From VRUE01 sp036276735 (GTDB lineage: Bacteria; Actinomycetota; Thermoleophilia; Solirubrobacterales; 70-9): a stretch of DNA of 58,546 nt. Shown piece after piece: positions 14,695 to 23,093 of this stretch; position 1 is the stretch's first letter, and each line of letters begins with the position of its first letter. Location of the stretch: contig DASUOH010000009.1 in assembly GCA_036276735.1 (NCBI GenBank), forward strand, positions 1-58,546, written 5' to 3'. Made by a program: the position numbers and the translations under genes. The notes below the pieces were generated by a model. That model ran no database searches and had not been told where the DNA came from. It was given only the letters and a program-made list of their open reading frames with translations.

Positions 14695-16181
14695 CGCCGG
14701 GCCAGCTCCTCGGACGGCCTGCCTTCCACGGCGGCGATCGTCGCCTCGACCGAGCGATCCGTCCGCTCCAAGATCAGGTTCGGATAAAGCGCCAGGGCGA
14801 CGATGCAGGCGACCAGCGGCACCAGCACGACGCCGTCGCGCCAGCCGATCTCGCGCGAGACGAGCCCCTCCGGCGTGCGGTTGTGCATCGTGCGCTGGTA
14901 GAGGCGCAGCGCGTAGAAGGCCGCCATCACGACGCCGATCGAGGCGACGAAGGCGTAGACGATCTTCGCCTGGAAAAGGCCGTTGAGGATGAAGAACTCG
15001 CCGACGAAGTTGGCCGAGCCCGGCATCGCCAGCGTCGCCAGGGTGACGATCAGGAAGAGCGCGGCGAGGACGGGAGCCCGCATCGCCAGCCCGCCCATCT
15101 CACGCAGATCCTCGCTGCCGGAGCGCTCGACCAGCACCGCGATGATGATGAAGAGCGGCGCGACGACGAGCCCGTGGTTGACCATCTGCAGGACCGCGCC
15201 GTCGGCCCCGTCGGCGCGCAGGGCGAAGATGCCGGCGGTGATGAAGCCGAGCTGCGCCACCGAGGAATAGCCGGCGACCAGGCGCACGTTGGTCTGCGTG
15301 AAGGCCATCGCCGAGCCGTAGAGGATCGAGGCGAGCGCGATCACCAGCATCACCTCCTGGAACTCGACCGTCGCGTCGGGGAAGAGCGGCAGGACGACGC
15401 GCAGGAAGCCGTAGGCGCCGACCTTGGCCAGCACGCCGGAGAAGACCGCCAGCACCGGCAGCGGCGCGGCGCGGTAGGCGTCAGCGAGCCAGCCGTGCAG
15501 GAGGAAGGCCGGCATCTTGACCAGGAAGGCGACGGCGAAGAACCAGAAGATCCAGCGCTGGCTGCCCTCGTCGAGCGGCTGCCGGGCCAGCTCGGCGATC
15601 GAGAAGGTGAGGTCGCCGCCGTCGGCGGCGATGATCCCGGTCGCGATCGCGCCGACCAGCATCAATAGCGAGCCGACCAGGGTGTAGACGATCATCTTCA
15701 GCGTCGCCGCCGAGGCGGTGACCCCGTCGGGCCGGTCCGTCCCCCAGGCCCCGAAGAGGAAGTAGAACGGCACCAGCATCAGGTCGAAGAAGAGGACGAA
15801 GAGCAGCAGGTCCTGGGCGAGAAAGGCACCCAACGTCGCCGTCTCGGCCAAGAGCATCATCAAGAAGAAGAGCTGTGGCCGCTCCTGCTCGCGGAAGGCG
15901 GCGAACGCCGTGCCGCCGAGCCAGAGCAGCGCGGTGAGCAGCAGGAGGAAGACGTTGAGCCCGTCGACGCCGAGGCTGTAGTCGACGCCGAGGCCCGGGA
16001 TCCACTCGACGTCGACGTTGTGCTGGAGGCCGCCGCCCGAGTCGAAGCCGGCGAGGATCGCGATCGCCAGTCCCAGCGTCGCGGCCGCCCCCGCCGTCGC
16101 CCACCAGCCGGCGGCGCGCCGCGGCAGGAAGAGGCCGACGACGCCGAAGGCGAGCGGGGTCCACAGCAACGAGTTGCTCAC
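14691..16181 (-). CDS. nuoM: NADH-quinone oxidoreductase subunit M
   Basis: 496 residues from a GTG at 16179-16181 overlapping the nuoL stop (GTGA). Antiporter-like membrane subunit. It has PFYFLFGAWGTD, FFAVAFLVKMPAFLLHGWLA (with the conserved Lys and His of the proton channel) and SSVAQLGFITAGIFAL. The frame extends far upstream through nuoL, but that part is antisense-like Arg/Asp-rich text and the overlap with the nuoL stop fixes the start. Confidence 0.96.
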   Translation of the reverse strand: MSNSLLWTPLAFGVVGLFLPRRAAGWWATAGAAATLGLAIAILAGFDSGGGLQHNVDVEWIPGLGVDYSLGVDGLNVFLLLLTALLWLGGTAFAAFREQERPQLFFLMMLLAETATLGAFLAQDLLLFVLFFDLMLVPFYFLFGAWGTDRPDGVTASAATLKMIVYTLVGSLLMLVGAIATGIIAADGGDLTFSIAELARQPLDEGSQRWIFWFFAVAFLVKMPAFLLHGWLADAYRAAPLPVLAVFSGVLAKVGAYGFLRVVLPLFPDATVEFQEVMLVIALASILYGSAMAFTQTNVRLVAGYSSVAQLGFITAGIFALRADGADGAVLQMVNHGLVVAPLFIIIAVLVERSGSEDLREMGGLAMRAPVLAALFLIVTLATLAMPGSANFVGEFFILNGLFQAKIVYAFVASIGVVMAAFYALRLYQRTMHNRTPEGLVSREIGWRDGVVLVPLVACIVALALYPNLILERTDRSVEATIAAVEGRPSEELARR

Positions 16182-18187
16182 GAGCTCACCACCAGGAAGT
16201 AGAGGGCGAGACCAGCGAAGCCGGCGATCAGGAGCAGCGCGTAGCTGCGCACGAAGCCGCTCTGTACGAGGCGGACGACCCCGCCGGCGCCGCGCACCGT
16301 CTCGGCCGTTCCGTTGACCAGTCCGTCGACGACGAAGCGCTCGAAGGTCCGGTTCGCGAAGCGTCCCGTCGCCAGCGCCGGCCGCACGATCAAGGCGTCG
16401 ATCGCCTCGTCGAAGTACCACTTGTTGACGAGCAGGGTGTGGACGGGCCGCAGCCGCTCGATCAAGCGGGCTGGCGTCTCCGGGCGCGCCACGTAGAGCA
16501 GGTAGGCGAGGCCGATTCCAGCCAGGGAGATGACCGCGCCGATCGCCAGTCCGGCCCATTCGCTGCCGGCGCTGGGGTGGACCTGCGCGAGCGGGGAGTC
16601 GTGGAAGACGGGGTCCAGGAAGCTGGTGATGGCGTGACTGACCCCGGGGACCTGGATCAGCCCTCCGACCAGCGCGAGGATCCCGAGCACACCCATCGCG
16701 ACCTTCATCGGCAGCGAGTGCTCGGCGATGTGGTGCTCGGGACCGGGGAAGCCGACGTCGGTGTCCTCGCGCTCCCCCGTCACCGGGTTGACCGGCTCGC
16801 CGTGGGCGACGTGCCCCGTCTCGATCAGCTCCTGCGCCTCGCGGTTGGGGCGTCCCGGAAGGATGCGGAAGATCAGCCGGAAGGTGTAGACCGCGGTCAG
16901 CAGCGCGCCGGCGTAGCCGAGCACGGTGAAGATCACGTACATGCCGCCGCGCTCGCTGGCGAAGGCGAGGATCTCGTCCTTGGAGAAGAAGCCGCTGGTC
17001 CCCGGGAAGGCGGCCAGCGCCAGGCCGCCGACCAGCAGCATCGCCGAGGTGAAGCGCATCGCCTTGCCGAAGCCGGACATCCGGTCGATGTTCTGGTCGT
17101 TGGCCATCGCGGCGATGATCGAGCCGGCGGCCATGAAGAGCAGCGCCTTGAAGAAGGAGTGGGTCATGAAGTGGAACATCCCGGCGCTGAAGGCGCCGAT
17201 CGAGACGCCGACGACCATGTAGCCGATCTGGCTCATCGTCGAGTAGGCGATCGCCCGCTTCAGGTCGGTGACGACGAGCGCGATCGTGCCGGCGACCAGC
17301 AGCGTCGCCAGGCCGACGAAGGCGGCGATGTCGGCGGCGGTCGGCGCCATCCCGAAGAGGGGGTGGGTGCGGGCGATCAGGTAGACGCCCGCCGTCACCA
17401 TCGTCGCCGCGTGGATCAGCGCCGAAACGGGCGTCGGGCCTTCCATCGCGTCGGCGAGCCAGGTGTGGAAGGGGAGCTGCGCCGACTTGGCGAAGGCGCC
17501 GACCAGGAGCAGGAGGCAGATCGCCGTCACCGTCCACTCGTTGGTGGTGAAGTGCTCGGGCGCCGCGTGGAAGACCTGCTCGAAGTCGAAGCTGCCGAGC
17601 TCGCGGAAGATCAGGAAGGCGGCGAGCACGAGGCCGACGTCACCGACCACATTGATCACGAACGCCTTCATGCCGGCGCCGGTCGCCGTCTCGCGCCGGT
17701 ACCAGAAGCTGATCAGCGCGTAGGAGGCGAAGCCGACGAAGGCCCAGCCGACGATCAGGAGCACGAAGTTGCCCGCCAGGACGAGCAGCAGCATCGAGAA
17801 GACGAAGAAGTTGAGGTAGCTGAAGAAACGGTGGTAGCCCTGGTCGGAGCGCATGTAGCCGAACGAGTAGAGGTGGATCAGGGTCGAGACGCCGGTGACG
17901 ACCAGGACCATGAAGACCGAGAGCGGGTCGACCAGGATGCCGAGGTCGACGTGCAGACCGCCGCCGCTGGCGTAGGTCCACAGCGAGGAGGCATGGTGGC
18001 GCGCCTCCGGCTCGTCGCCGAGCAGGCTGACGAGCGCCCCGACCCCGCAGGCGAAGGACAGTGCGATCGCGGCGGTGCCGATCGCACCGGCGGCACGGGC
18101 CGGCAGCGCCCGGTAGCCGACCGCGGTGACGATCGAGCCGAGCAGCGGGAAGAGCAGGACCAGCCAGGCCCAGGCGGTAGCGCTCAC
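16178..18187 (-). CDS. nuoL: NADH-quinone oxidoreductase subunit L
   Basis: 669 residues. The largest antiporter-like subunit, with a long C-terminal lateral helix. Motifs include GWAFVGFASYALISFWYRRE, AKSAQLPFHTWLADAMEGPT (channel Lys and His), HAATMVTAGVYLIARTHPLF and the AYSTMSQIGYMVVGV helix. The C-terminal helix region runs from about 590. It overlaps nuoK by 4 bases at its start. Confidence 0.97.
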   Translation of the reverse strand: MSATAWAWLVLLFPLLGSIVTAVGYRALPARAAGAIGTAAIALSFACGVGALVSLLGDEPEARHHASSLWTYASGGGLHVDLGILVDPLSVFMVLVVTGVSTLIHLYSFGYMRSDQGYHRFFSYLNFFVFSMLLLVLAGNFVLLIVGWAFVGFASYALISFWYRRETATGAGMKAFVINVVGDVGLVLAAFLIFRELGSFDFEQVFHAAPEHFTTNEWTVTAICLLLLVGAFAKSAQLPFHTWLADAMEGPTPVSALIHAATMVTAGVYLIARTHPLFGMAPTAADIAAFVGLATLLVAGTIALVVTDLKRAIAYSTMSQIGYMVVGVSIGAFSAGMFHFMTHSFFKALLFMAAGSIIAAMANDQNIDRMSGFGKAMRFTSAMLLVGGLALAAFPGTSGFFSKDEILAFASERGGMYVIFTVLGYAGALLTAVYTFRLIFRILPGRPNREAQELIETGHVAHGEPVNPVTGEREDTDVGFPGPEHHIAEHSLPMKVAMGVLGILALVGGLIQVPGVSHAITSFLDPVFHDSPLAQVHPSAGSEWAGLAIGAVISLAGIGLAYLLYVARPETPARLIERLRPVHTLLVNKWYFDEAIDALIVRPALATGRFANRTFERFVVDGLVNGTAETVRGAGGVVRLVQSGFVRSYALLLIAGFAGLALYFLVVSS

Positions 18188-18483
18188 CCGCGCAGCTCCC
18201 TCAGCTCGTCGACGTCGAGCGGCAGGCGGCGCCGGAAGATCGCGACGATCAGCCCGAGCCCGACGACGACCTCACAGGCGGCCACCACCATCACCACCAG
18301 CGCGAAGACCTGACCCTCCTGGTTGCCGACCATGCGGCTGAAGGCGATCAGCGCCAGGTTGCCGGCGTTCAGCATCAGCTCGAGGCAGAGCAGGATGACG
18401 ACGGGACTACGGCGGATCAGGATCCCCATCGCTCCCGTGGCGAACAGGAGCGAGGAGAGGACGATGTACCACTCGATGCTCAT
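18184..18483 (-). CDS. nuoK: NADH-quinone oxidoreductase subunit K
   Basis: 99 residues with three membrane helices. The buried glutamates of the E-channel are in LLCLELMLNAGNLALIAFSR and in VVMVVAACEVVVGLGLIVAI. Standard length. Overlaps nuoJ stop and nuoL start by 4 bases each, so translation is coupled. Confidence 0.97.
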   Translation of the reverse strand: MSIEWYIVLSSLLFATGAMGILIRRSPVVILLCLELMLNAGNLALIAFSRMVGNQEGQVFALVVMVVAACEVVVGLGLIVAIFRRRLPLDVDELRELRG

Positions 18484-19076
18484 GCGGGGTCTCCGGTGGG
18501 GGTCGCCGGAACCTCCCCCGAACGCGCCTTCGGCGCTGAGTGTTCGGAGGAGGAACCGGCGACCCCCTCCACAGCACGCCGCCTGCCCGCGAGCACTACA
18601 GCGCCCACGGCGGCTAGGAGGAGCAGGATGCTGCTTGCCTCGAAGGCGACGAGGAAGCGCTCGAGGAGGAGCTCGCCGATCGCTGCCGGATCCCCGAATC
18701 CTGGCCTTACCTCGGGTCCCTCGGTGCCCAGCGTGAGCAGGGAGGAGCCGAGCACGGCTATAGCCAGCTCGACGAACAGCGCGATCCCCAGCAGCGGCGC
18801 CAGCAGGCGCTGGCCGGGAATCGGCTCCCAGGCCGACTCCTGGTCGCCGCCGACGTAGGCGACGACGAAGACGTAGAGGACCATCACCGCCCCCGCGTAG
18901 ACGACCACCTGCGCGGCGGCGAGGAAGGCCGAGCTGAGCAGCAGGAACAGGACCGCGAGCGAGAAGAGGTGGACGATCAGCGCCAGCACGCTGTAGAGCG
19001 GGTTGCGCATCGCGATCACGCCGACCGCGCCACCCAGGGCGCCGATCGCGCCCAGGAAGAACAGCACCTCCTCCAC
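18480..19076 (-). CDS. nuoJ: NADH-quinone oxidoreductase subunit J
   Basis: 198 residues from a GTG at 19074-19076 that shares a base with the nuoI stop. Five helices; the pi-bulge helix region is QVVVYAGAVMVLYVFVVAYV. The C-terminal tail after the last helix (about residues 170-198, Ser/Glu/Pro-rich) is encoded by the palindromic element at 18499-18566 and is not expected from the family, so the repeat appears to have extended the protein. Confidence 0.95.
   Translation of the reverse strand: MEEVLFFLGAIGALGGAVGVIAMRNPLYSVLALIVHLFSLAVLFLLLSSAFLAAAQVVVYAGAVMVLYVFVVAYVGGDQESAWEPIPGQRLLAPLLGIALFVELAIAVLGSSLLTLGTEGPEVRPGFGDPAAIGELLLERFLVAFEASSILLLLAAVGAVVLAGRRRAVEGVAGSSSEHSAPKARSGEVPATPTGDPA
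18499..18566. repeat. Palindromic element inside the 3' end of nuoJ, family B copy 1
   Basis: GGGGTCGCCGG (18499-18509) pairs with CCGGCGACCCC (18556-18566). Next, CCTCC-CCCGAAC (18512-18523) pairs with GTTCGGAGGAGG (18542-18553). The centre GCGCCTTCGGCGC (18524-18536) is a further hairpin. The right interior GCGCTGAGTGTTCGG resembles GCGCTCAGTGTCCGG of the nuoG element at 20934-21042. Confidence 0.75.
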
Positions 19077-19618
19077 TACTCGCCCTCGCTCCTCAAAGGC
19101 GTGCGCTCGATCGGCTCGGCGAGCAGCATCTCCTTGGTGAAGATCAGGTCGTCGCGGTCGTAGTCGGCCATCTCGTAGTCGTGGCCCATCGTGATCGCGT
19201 CGAAGGGGCAGGCCAGCTCGCAGTAGCCGCAGAAGATGCAGCGCGAGAGGTTGATCTCGTAGACGGCGGCGTAGCGCTCGCCCGCCGAGACGCGCTCGCC
19301 CGGCACGTTCTCGGCCGCGACGACGCGGATGCAGTCGGCCGGGCAGGCGGCGGCGCAGAGCGAGCAGCCGACGCACTTCTCCAGGTCGGAGTCCTCGAAG
19401 CGGTGCAGTTTGTGGCGGCCGCGGAAGCGCGGGTAGACCGGCGTCTTCTCCTCGGGGTACTCGATCGTCAGCGGCCCCTCGATCAGCCGCGCCATCGTCG
19501 TCTTCAGGCCGCGCAGCGTCTCGCCGAAGGCGCGGTAGGCGCCGCCGATCCCGCCCGGCTCCGGCCCACGCTGGACCTCGACCACGTCCTGGTCCTTCAG
19601 GTAGGCGAACTCGGTCAC
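19076..19618 (-). CDS. nuoI: NADH-quinone oxidoreductase subunit I
   Basis: 180 residues from a GTG at 19616-19618 (overlapping the nuoH stop, GTGA). Two ferredoxin-type 4Fe-4S motifs, CVGCSLCAAACPADC and CIFCGYCELACPFD, carry clusters N6a and N6b that pass electrons toward the quinone site. The preceding segment FRGRHKLHRFEDSDLEKC is typical. Length normal for the family. Confidence 0.96.
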   Translation of the reverse strand: MTEFAYLKDQDVVEVQRGPEPGGIGGAYRAFGETLRGLKTTMARLIEGPLTIEYPEEKTPVYPRFRGRHKLHRFEDSDLEKCVGCSLCAAACPADCIRVVAAENVPGERVSAGERYAAVYEINLSRCIFCGYCELACPFDAITMGHDYEMADYDRDDLIFTKEMLLAEPIERTPLRSEGE

Positions 19619-20613
19619 GTCACCACCACCAGCACCGCGGTCACGAGGACGTTGAGGGTCGCGAGCGGCAGCAGAATCTTCCAGCCGAGGCTCATCAGCT
19701 GGTCGTAGCGCAGCCGCGGCAGCGTCGCCCGCACCCAGATGAACAGCAGGACGAGGGCGAGCATCTTCGCCAGCATCCAGATCGGGTCGAGGAAGCCGGG
19801 GCCGGGGCCCATCCAACCGCCCAGGAACATCGCCGCGGCGATCCCCGAGACGACCAGGATCTCCATGTATTCGACCAGCAGGAAGCTGCCGAAGCGCATG
19901 CCGCCGTACTCGGTCATGAAGCCCTGCACCAGTTCGGCGTCGGCCTCAGGCATGTCGAAGGGCGTGCGATTGGTCTCGGCGAAGCCGGCCAGCATGAAGA
20001 CGAGGAAGCCGACGAACTGGGGGAGGATGAACCACATCTCGCCCTGGGCGTGGACGATGTCGACCAGCGAGAGCGAGCCGCCCATCATCACCGCGCCGAG
20101 CAGCGCCAGCGCCATCGCGACCTCGTAGGAGATCAGTTGGGCGGCGCCGCGCATCGCGCCGAGCAGGCTGTACTTGGAACCCGAGGACCAGCCGCCCAGT
20201 AGCACGCCGTAGAAGGCGAGGGAGCCGACTGCGAAGAAGTAGAGGATGCCGATCGGCACGTCGATTCCGTAGAGGCCGACGCCGTTCTGGACGTCGCCCC
20301 AGGGGATGATCGCCAGCGCCAGCACGCCGGAGAGCACCGGCAGCAGCGGCCCCAGCACGAACAGGGTCGGGATCGCGTTGGCGGGCCGGAACGACTCCTT
20401 GGAGAGCAGCTTGCCGACGTCGGCGAGCGGCTGCAGCAGCCCGTAGGGGCCGACGCGGTTCGGACCGTAGCGGTGCTGGAAGCGGCCGATCAGCTTGCGC
20501 TCCAGCACCGTCATCAGCGGCAGGATCGCGAAGATCAGGCCGAAGATCACCAGCGACTTGACGACCATGATCCAGGTCGCCTCGGCGAAGGTCGTGTCGG
20601 CGAGCGGCAGCAT
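19615..20613 (-). CDS. nuoH: NADH-quinone oxidoreductase subunit H
   Basis: 332 residues, eight or so membrane helices. Forms the quinone chamber. Diagnostic text: LERKLIGRFQHRYGPNRVGP near the N-terminus, GSLAFYGVLLGGWSSGSKYS, and the acidic loop AGFAETNRTPFDMPEADAEL followed by GFMTEYGGMRFGSF. Start ATG overlaps the nuoG stop by one base. Confidence 0.97.
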   Translation of the reverse strand: MLPLADTTFAEATWIMVVKSLVIFGLIFAILPLMTVLERKLIGRFQHRYGPNRVGPYGLLQPLADVGKLLSKESFRPANAIPTLFVLGPLLPVLSGVLALAIIPWGDVQNGVGLYGIDVPIGILYFFAVGSLAFYGVLLGGWSSGSKYSLLGAMRGAAQLISYEVAMALALLGAVMMGGSLSLVDIVHAQGEMWFILPQFVGFLVFMLAGFAETNRTPFDMPEADAELVQGFMTEYGGMRFGSFLLVEYMEILVVSGIAAAMFLGGWMGPGPGFLDPIWMLAKMLALVLLFIWVRATLPRLRYDQLMSLGWKILLPLATLNVLVTAVLVVVT

Positions 20614-23093
20614 CAGCCGCCAGTCTTCTCGATCGTCACCGCGACGGGCTCGCCGTTCAGCAGCGCGTTGGCGTTGGCGCCGGCGATCCCCTCGGTCAGG
20701 AAGCAGACGCCCTGCTGAGCTCTTTCCTTGATTGCGACGCGCGCCTCGACGCTGCTGCCGTTCTGGCTGACGCGCACCGCGTCGCCGCCGCTCAGCCCGA
20801 GCCGCTCTGCATCCGCCGGCGACAGCTCCAACCTCTGCTCGGGCTGCAGGAACTTCAGGGGTGGGTTGAGCTCGGTGATCGGGCCGGCCCAGAGGTCTCG
20901 GTAGGTGCCTAGGGTGAGGTCCGAGGCGGGGGAGGCGTCCGGCACCGGCTCCCCGGACGCGACTCCGCGAGCTGCGTCTCCGGCTTGCGTGCTGCCGGTC
21001 GGCGCTCCGCGCTCAGTGTCCGGGGAACCGATGCCGGACGCCTTTTCCACCTTGGTCGCGTTGAGGTCCTGCCAGCGGACGCCGCGGCCGGAGATGACCG
21101 AATCGTCGATGCCGGAATAGAAGGGAACCTCGTTGGCGAGAGCGGCGAAGGTAGAGGGCTGGGAGGTGATGCCGGTGTCGTGGCCGAGAGCGAGGGAGAG
21201 CTCCGCCAGGACGCCGTAGTTCGGCCGAATATCTCCCGGGCGCGCTGCACTCGGCCGCACACGTTGGAGCCGTCCATCTGGGTGCGTGACCGTGCCGTCT
21301 TTCTCGGCGTGGGTCTCGAGCGGAAACACCACGTCTGCTTTGGCCGTGGTGGCGTTCTCGAACATCGAGAAGACGACGAGGTGGTCGGCGGTGGCGAGGG
21401 CGCGCTGCCAGGCGGCCGTGTCCGGGAAGTCGCGCAGCGGGTCGGCGCCGAAGAGGATCAGGGACTTCAGCTCGCCGGACTCGAGGGCGGCGCGGATCTC
21501 ATCCGTGGTCCTGCCCGCCGGCGTCTCGGCGAAGCCCGGGCCGGCGTCCGGGAGGCAGCCAACCTCGCGGAGACCCCGGCCGTTGGCGACCTCGGGCACT
21601 TCGAGCAGGCCGGAGCCGTCATTGGCGGCGAGGTTGAGGGTGGAGGCGAGGTCGAGCAGGGCGTGCAGCGCGTCCTCGCCCTCACGGCCGAGCCGCTCGC
21701 CCCAGACGACCACGACCTTCTCGGCGCCGCGCAGGACCTCGTCCTCGGCCAGGGCGGAGAGGACCGAGGCGGCGTCGCCGGGCGCGTAGCGGTGGACCGC
21801 CGCCGCGCCGCCGTCGAGCGCGGTCGGCCGCTCCGTCGCAACCACGAGTCGCGCGCCGTTGCGCCGGATCGCCTTGCGAATCCGCAGGTCGAGGATCGAC
21901 GCGTCGTGCAGCGGGTCGGTGCCGACGACGAGGATCGCGTCGGCATCGTCGATGTCCTTCGTGCGCACCGCAAGCTCCGGCTGCGCCAGCGCCAGCAGCG
22001 TCTCGCGGGACGCGCCGCCGGCCCGGCGCGACTCGACGTGCGGCGAGCCGAGCGCCTCGCGCAGCAGGCGCTGCACCAGGTAGCCCTCCTCGTTGGAGGC
22101 GTCGCCGACGATCGCGGCGACCCCACTTGACGCATCCGACATTGACCCCCCTTGGGTGTGGTCAATGTCGGATGCCGCGCGCAGCCCCTCGGCCGCCTTG
22201 GCGATCGCCTCCTCCCAGCCAACCGGCGTCCCTCCGCGCAGCCGCGGCGCGGTCACCCGCTCCTCGGCGCCGAACATCTCGAAGCCGTAGCGGCCGCGGT
22301 CGCAGAGCCAGCCGTCGTCGACCTCCTCGTTGTCCCGGGCGATCACCCGCTTCACCTGCTCGTCGCGCACCGTGAAGCTGACGTTGCACTGGCTCGGGCA
22401 GAGCGTGCAGACCGAGCCGGCTTCCTCGACGTCCCAGGGGCGCGCCCGGAAGCGATACGTGTAGTTGGTCAGCGCCCCGACCGGGCAGATGTCGGTGATG
22501 TTGCCGTGGAACGGCGCGACGTAGGGCCGCTCGTCGAAGGTGCCGACGTAGGTGCGGTCGCCGCGCTCCAGCAGCTGCAGCTGCGAGTCCTCGGCCACCT
22601 CTTGACTGAAGCGGACGCAGCGATAACAGAGGATGCAGCGCTCGCGATCGATCGCGACCAGCGGGCTCAGCGGCAGCGGCTTCTCGAAGTGGCGCTTGGG
22701 GTCGGTGAAGCGGCTTTTGCCCGGCCCCCAGCCCATCGTGATGTCCTGCAGCGGGCACTCGCCGCCTTTGTCGCAGACGGGGCAGTCGAGCGGGTGGTTG
22801 ACGAGCAGGAACTCGACCACCGCGTTCTGGGCCTCTTTGACCTGCTCGCTGCGGGTGTTGACGACCATCCCGTCGCGGACGGGAGTCGAGCAGGAGGTCT
22901 GCAGTTTCGGAATGCCCTCGATCTCGACCAGGCACATGCGGCAGGCGCCGACCGGCGGGCCAAGTTTCGGCTCGTAACAGAAGACCGGGATCTCGACGTC
23001 GCCACGGGTCGCCGCGTCGTGCAGCATCTCGCCCTCGGCAGCGCTCACCTCGCGGCCGTCGACGACGATCGTGACTTCCCGGCCCTTGCTCAT
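20613..23093 (-). CDS. nuoG: NADH-quinone oxidoreductase subunit G
   Basis: 826 residues. N-terminal 2Fe-2S ferredoxin domain (CYEPKLGPPVGACRMCLVEI, then CSTP), His-Cys 4Fe-4S motif (HPLDCPVCDKGGECPLQD), then CILCYRCVRFSQE with CPVG, and a molybdopterin-oxidoreductase fold with an additional cluster (CTLCPSQCNVSF ... DGWLC). Two stretches look inserted and coincide with palindromes: the segment around residue 315 (ASDIDHTQGGSMSDA, DNA 22132-22175) and a low-complexity Gly/Ser/Thr/Pro linker around residues 684-720 (DNA 20934-21042). The reading frame is intact through both. Confidence 0.95.
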   Translation of the reverse strand: MSKGREVTIVVDGREVSAAEGEMLHDAATRGDVEIPVFCYEPKLGPPVGACRMCLVEIEGIPKLQTSCSTPVRDGMVVNTRSEQVKEAQNAVVEFLLVNHPLDCPVCDKGGECPLQDITMGWGPGKSRFTDPKRHFEKPLPLSPLVAIDRERCILCYRCVRFSQEVAEDSQLQLLERGDRTYVGTFDERPYVAPFHGNITDICPVGALTNYTYRFRARPWDVEEAGSVCTLCPSQCNVSFTVRDEQVKRVIARDNEEVDDGWLCDRGRYGFEMFGAEERVTAPRLRGGTPVGWEEAIAKAAEGLRAASDIDHTQGGSMSDASSGVAAIVGDASNEEGYLVQRLLREALGSPHVESRRAGGASRETLLALAQPELAVRTKDIDDADAILVVGTDPLHDASILDLRIRKAIRRNGARLVVATERPTALDGGAAAVHRYAPGDAASVLSALAEDEVLRGAEKVVVVWGERLGREGEDALHALLDLASTLNLAANDGSGLLEVPEVANGRGLREVGCLPDAGPGFAETPAGRTTDEIRAALESGELKSLILFGADPLRDFPDTAAWQRALATADHLVVFSMFENATTAKADVVFPLETHAEKDGTVTHPDGRLQRVRPSAARPGDIRPNYGVLAELSLALGHDTGITSQPSTFAALANEVPFYSGIDDSVISGRGVRWQDLNATKVEKASGIGSPDTERGAPTGSTQAGDAARGVASGEPVPDASPASDLTLGTYRDLWAGPITELNPPLKFLQPEQRLELSPADAERLGLSGGDAVRVSQNGSSVEARVAIKERAQQGVCFLTEGIAGANANALLNGEPVAVTIEKTGG
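20934..21042. repeat. Palindromic element inside nuoG, family B copy 2
   Basis: A 25-bp inverted repeat with two mismatches (20934-20958 with 21018-21042) encloses 59 bases. It is in frame and encodes a Gly/Ser/Thr/Pro-rich linker of NuoG. Interior features next to the arms (GCG after the left arm, GCGCTCAGT before the right) match the nuoJ element, while the stem sequences differ. Confidence 0.75.
22132..22175. repeat. Perfect 16-bp hairpin inside nuoG
   Basis: GCATCCGACATTGACC (22132-22147) pairs without mismatch with GGTCAATGTCGGATGC (22160-22175) around a 12-base loop. It resembles the hairpin at 1419-1472: CCGACTTTG/CAAAGTCGG there, CCGACATTG/CAATGTCGG here, a compensated T-A to A-T change. 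It is translated as part of NuoG. Confidence 0.85.

Noticed and set aside
16439..18313. Long open frame on the plus strand opposite nuoL and nuoK
   Set aside because: Composition is Asp/Arg/Gly/His-rich with no domain; it mirrors the codon bias of the real genes on the other strand, as do similar long frames opposite nuoG, nrdJ and topA.
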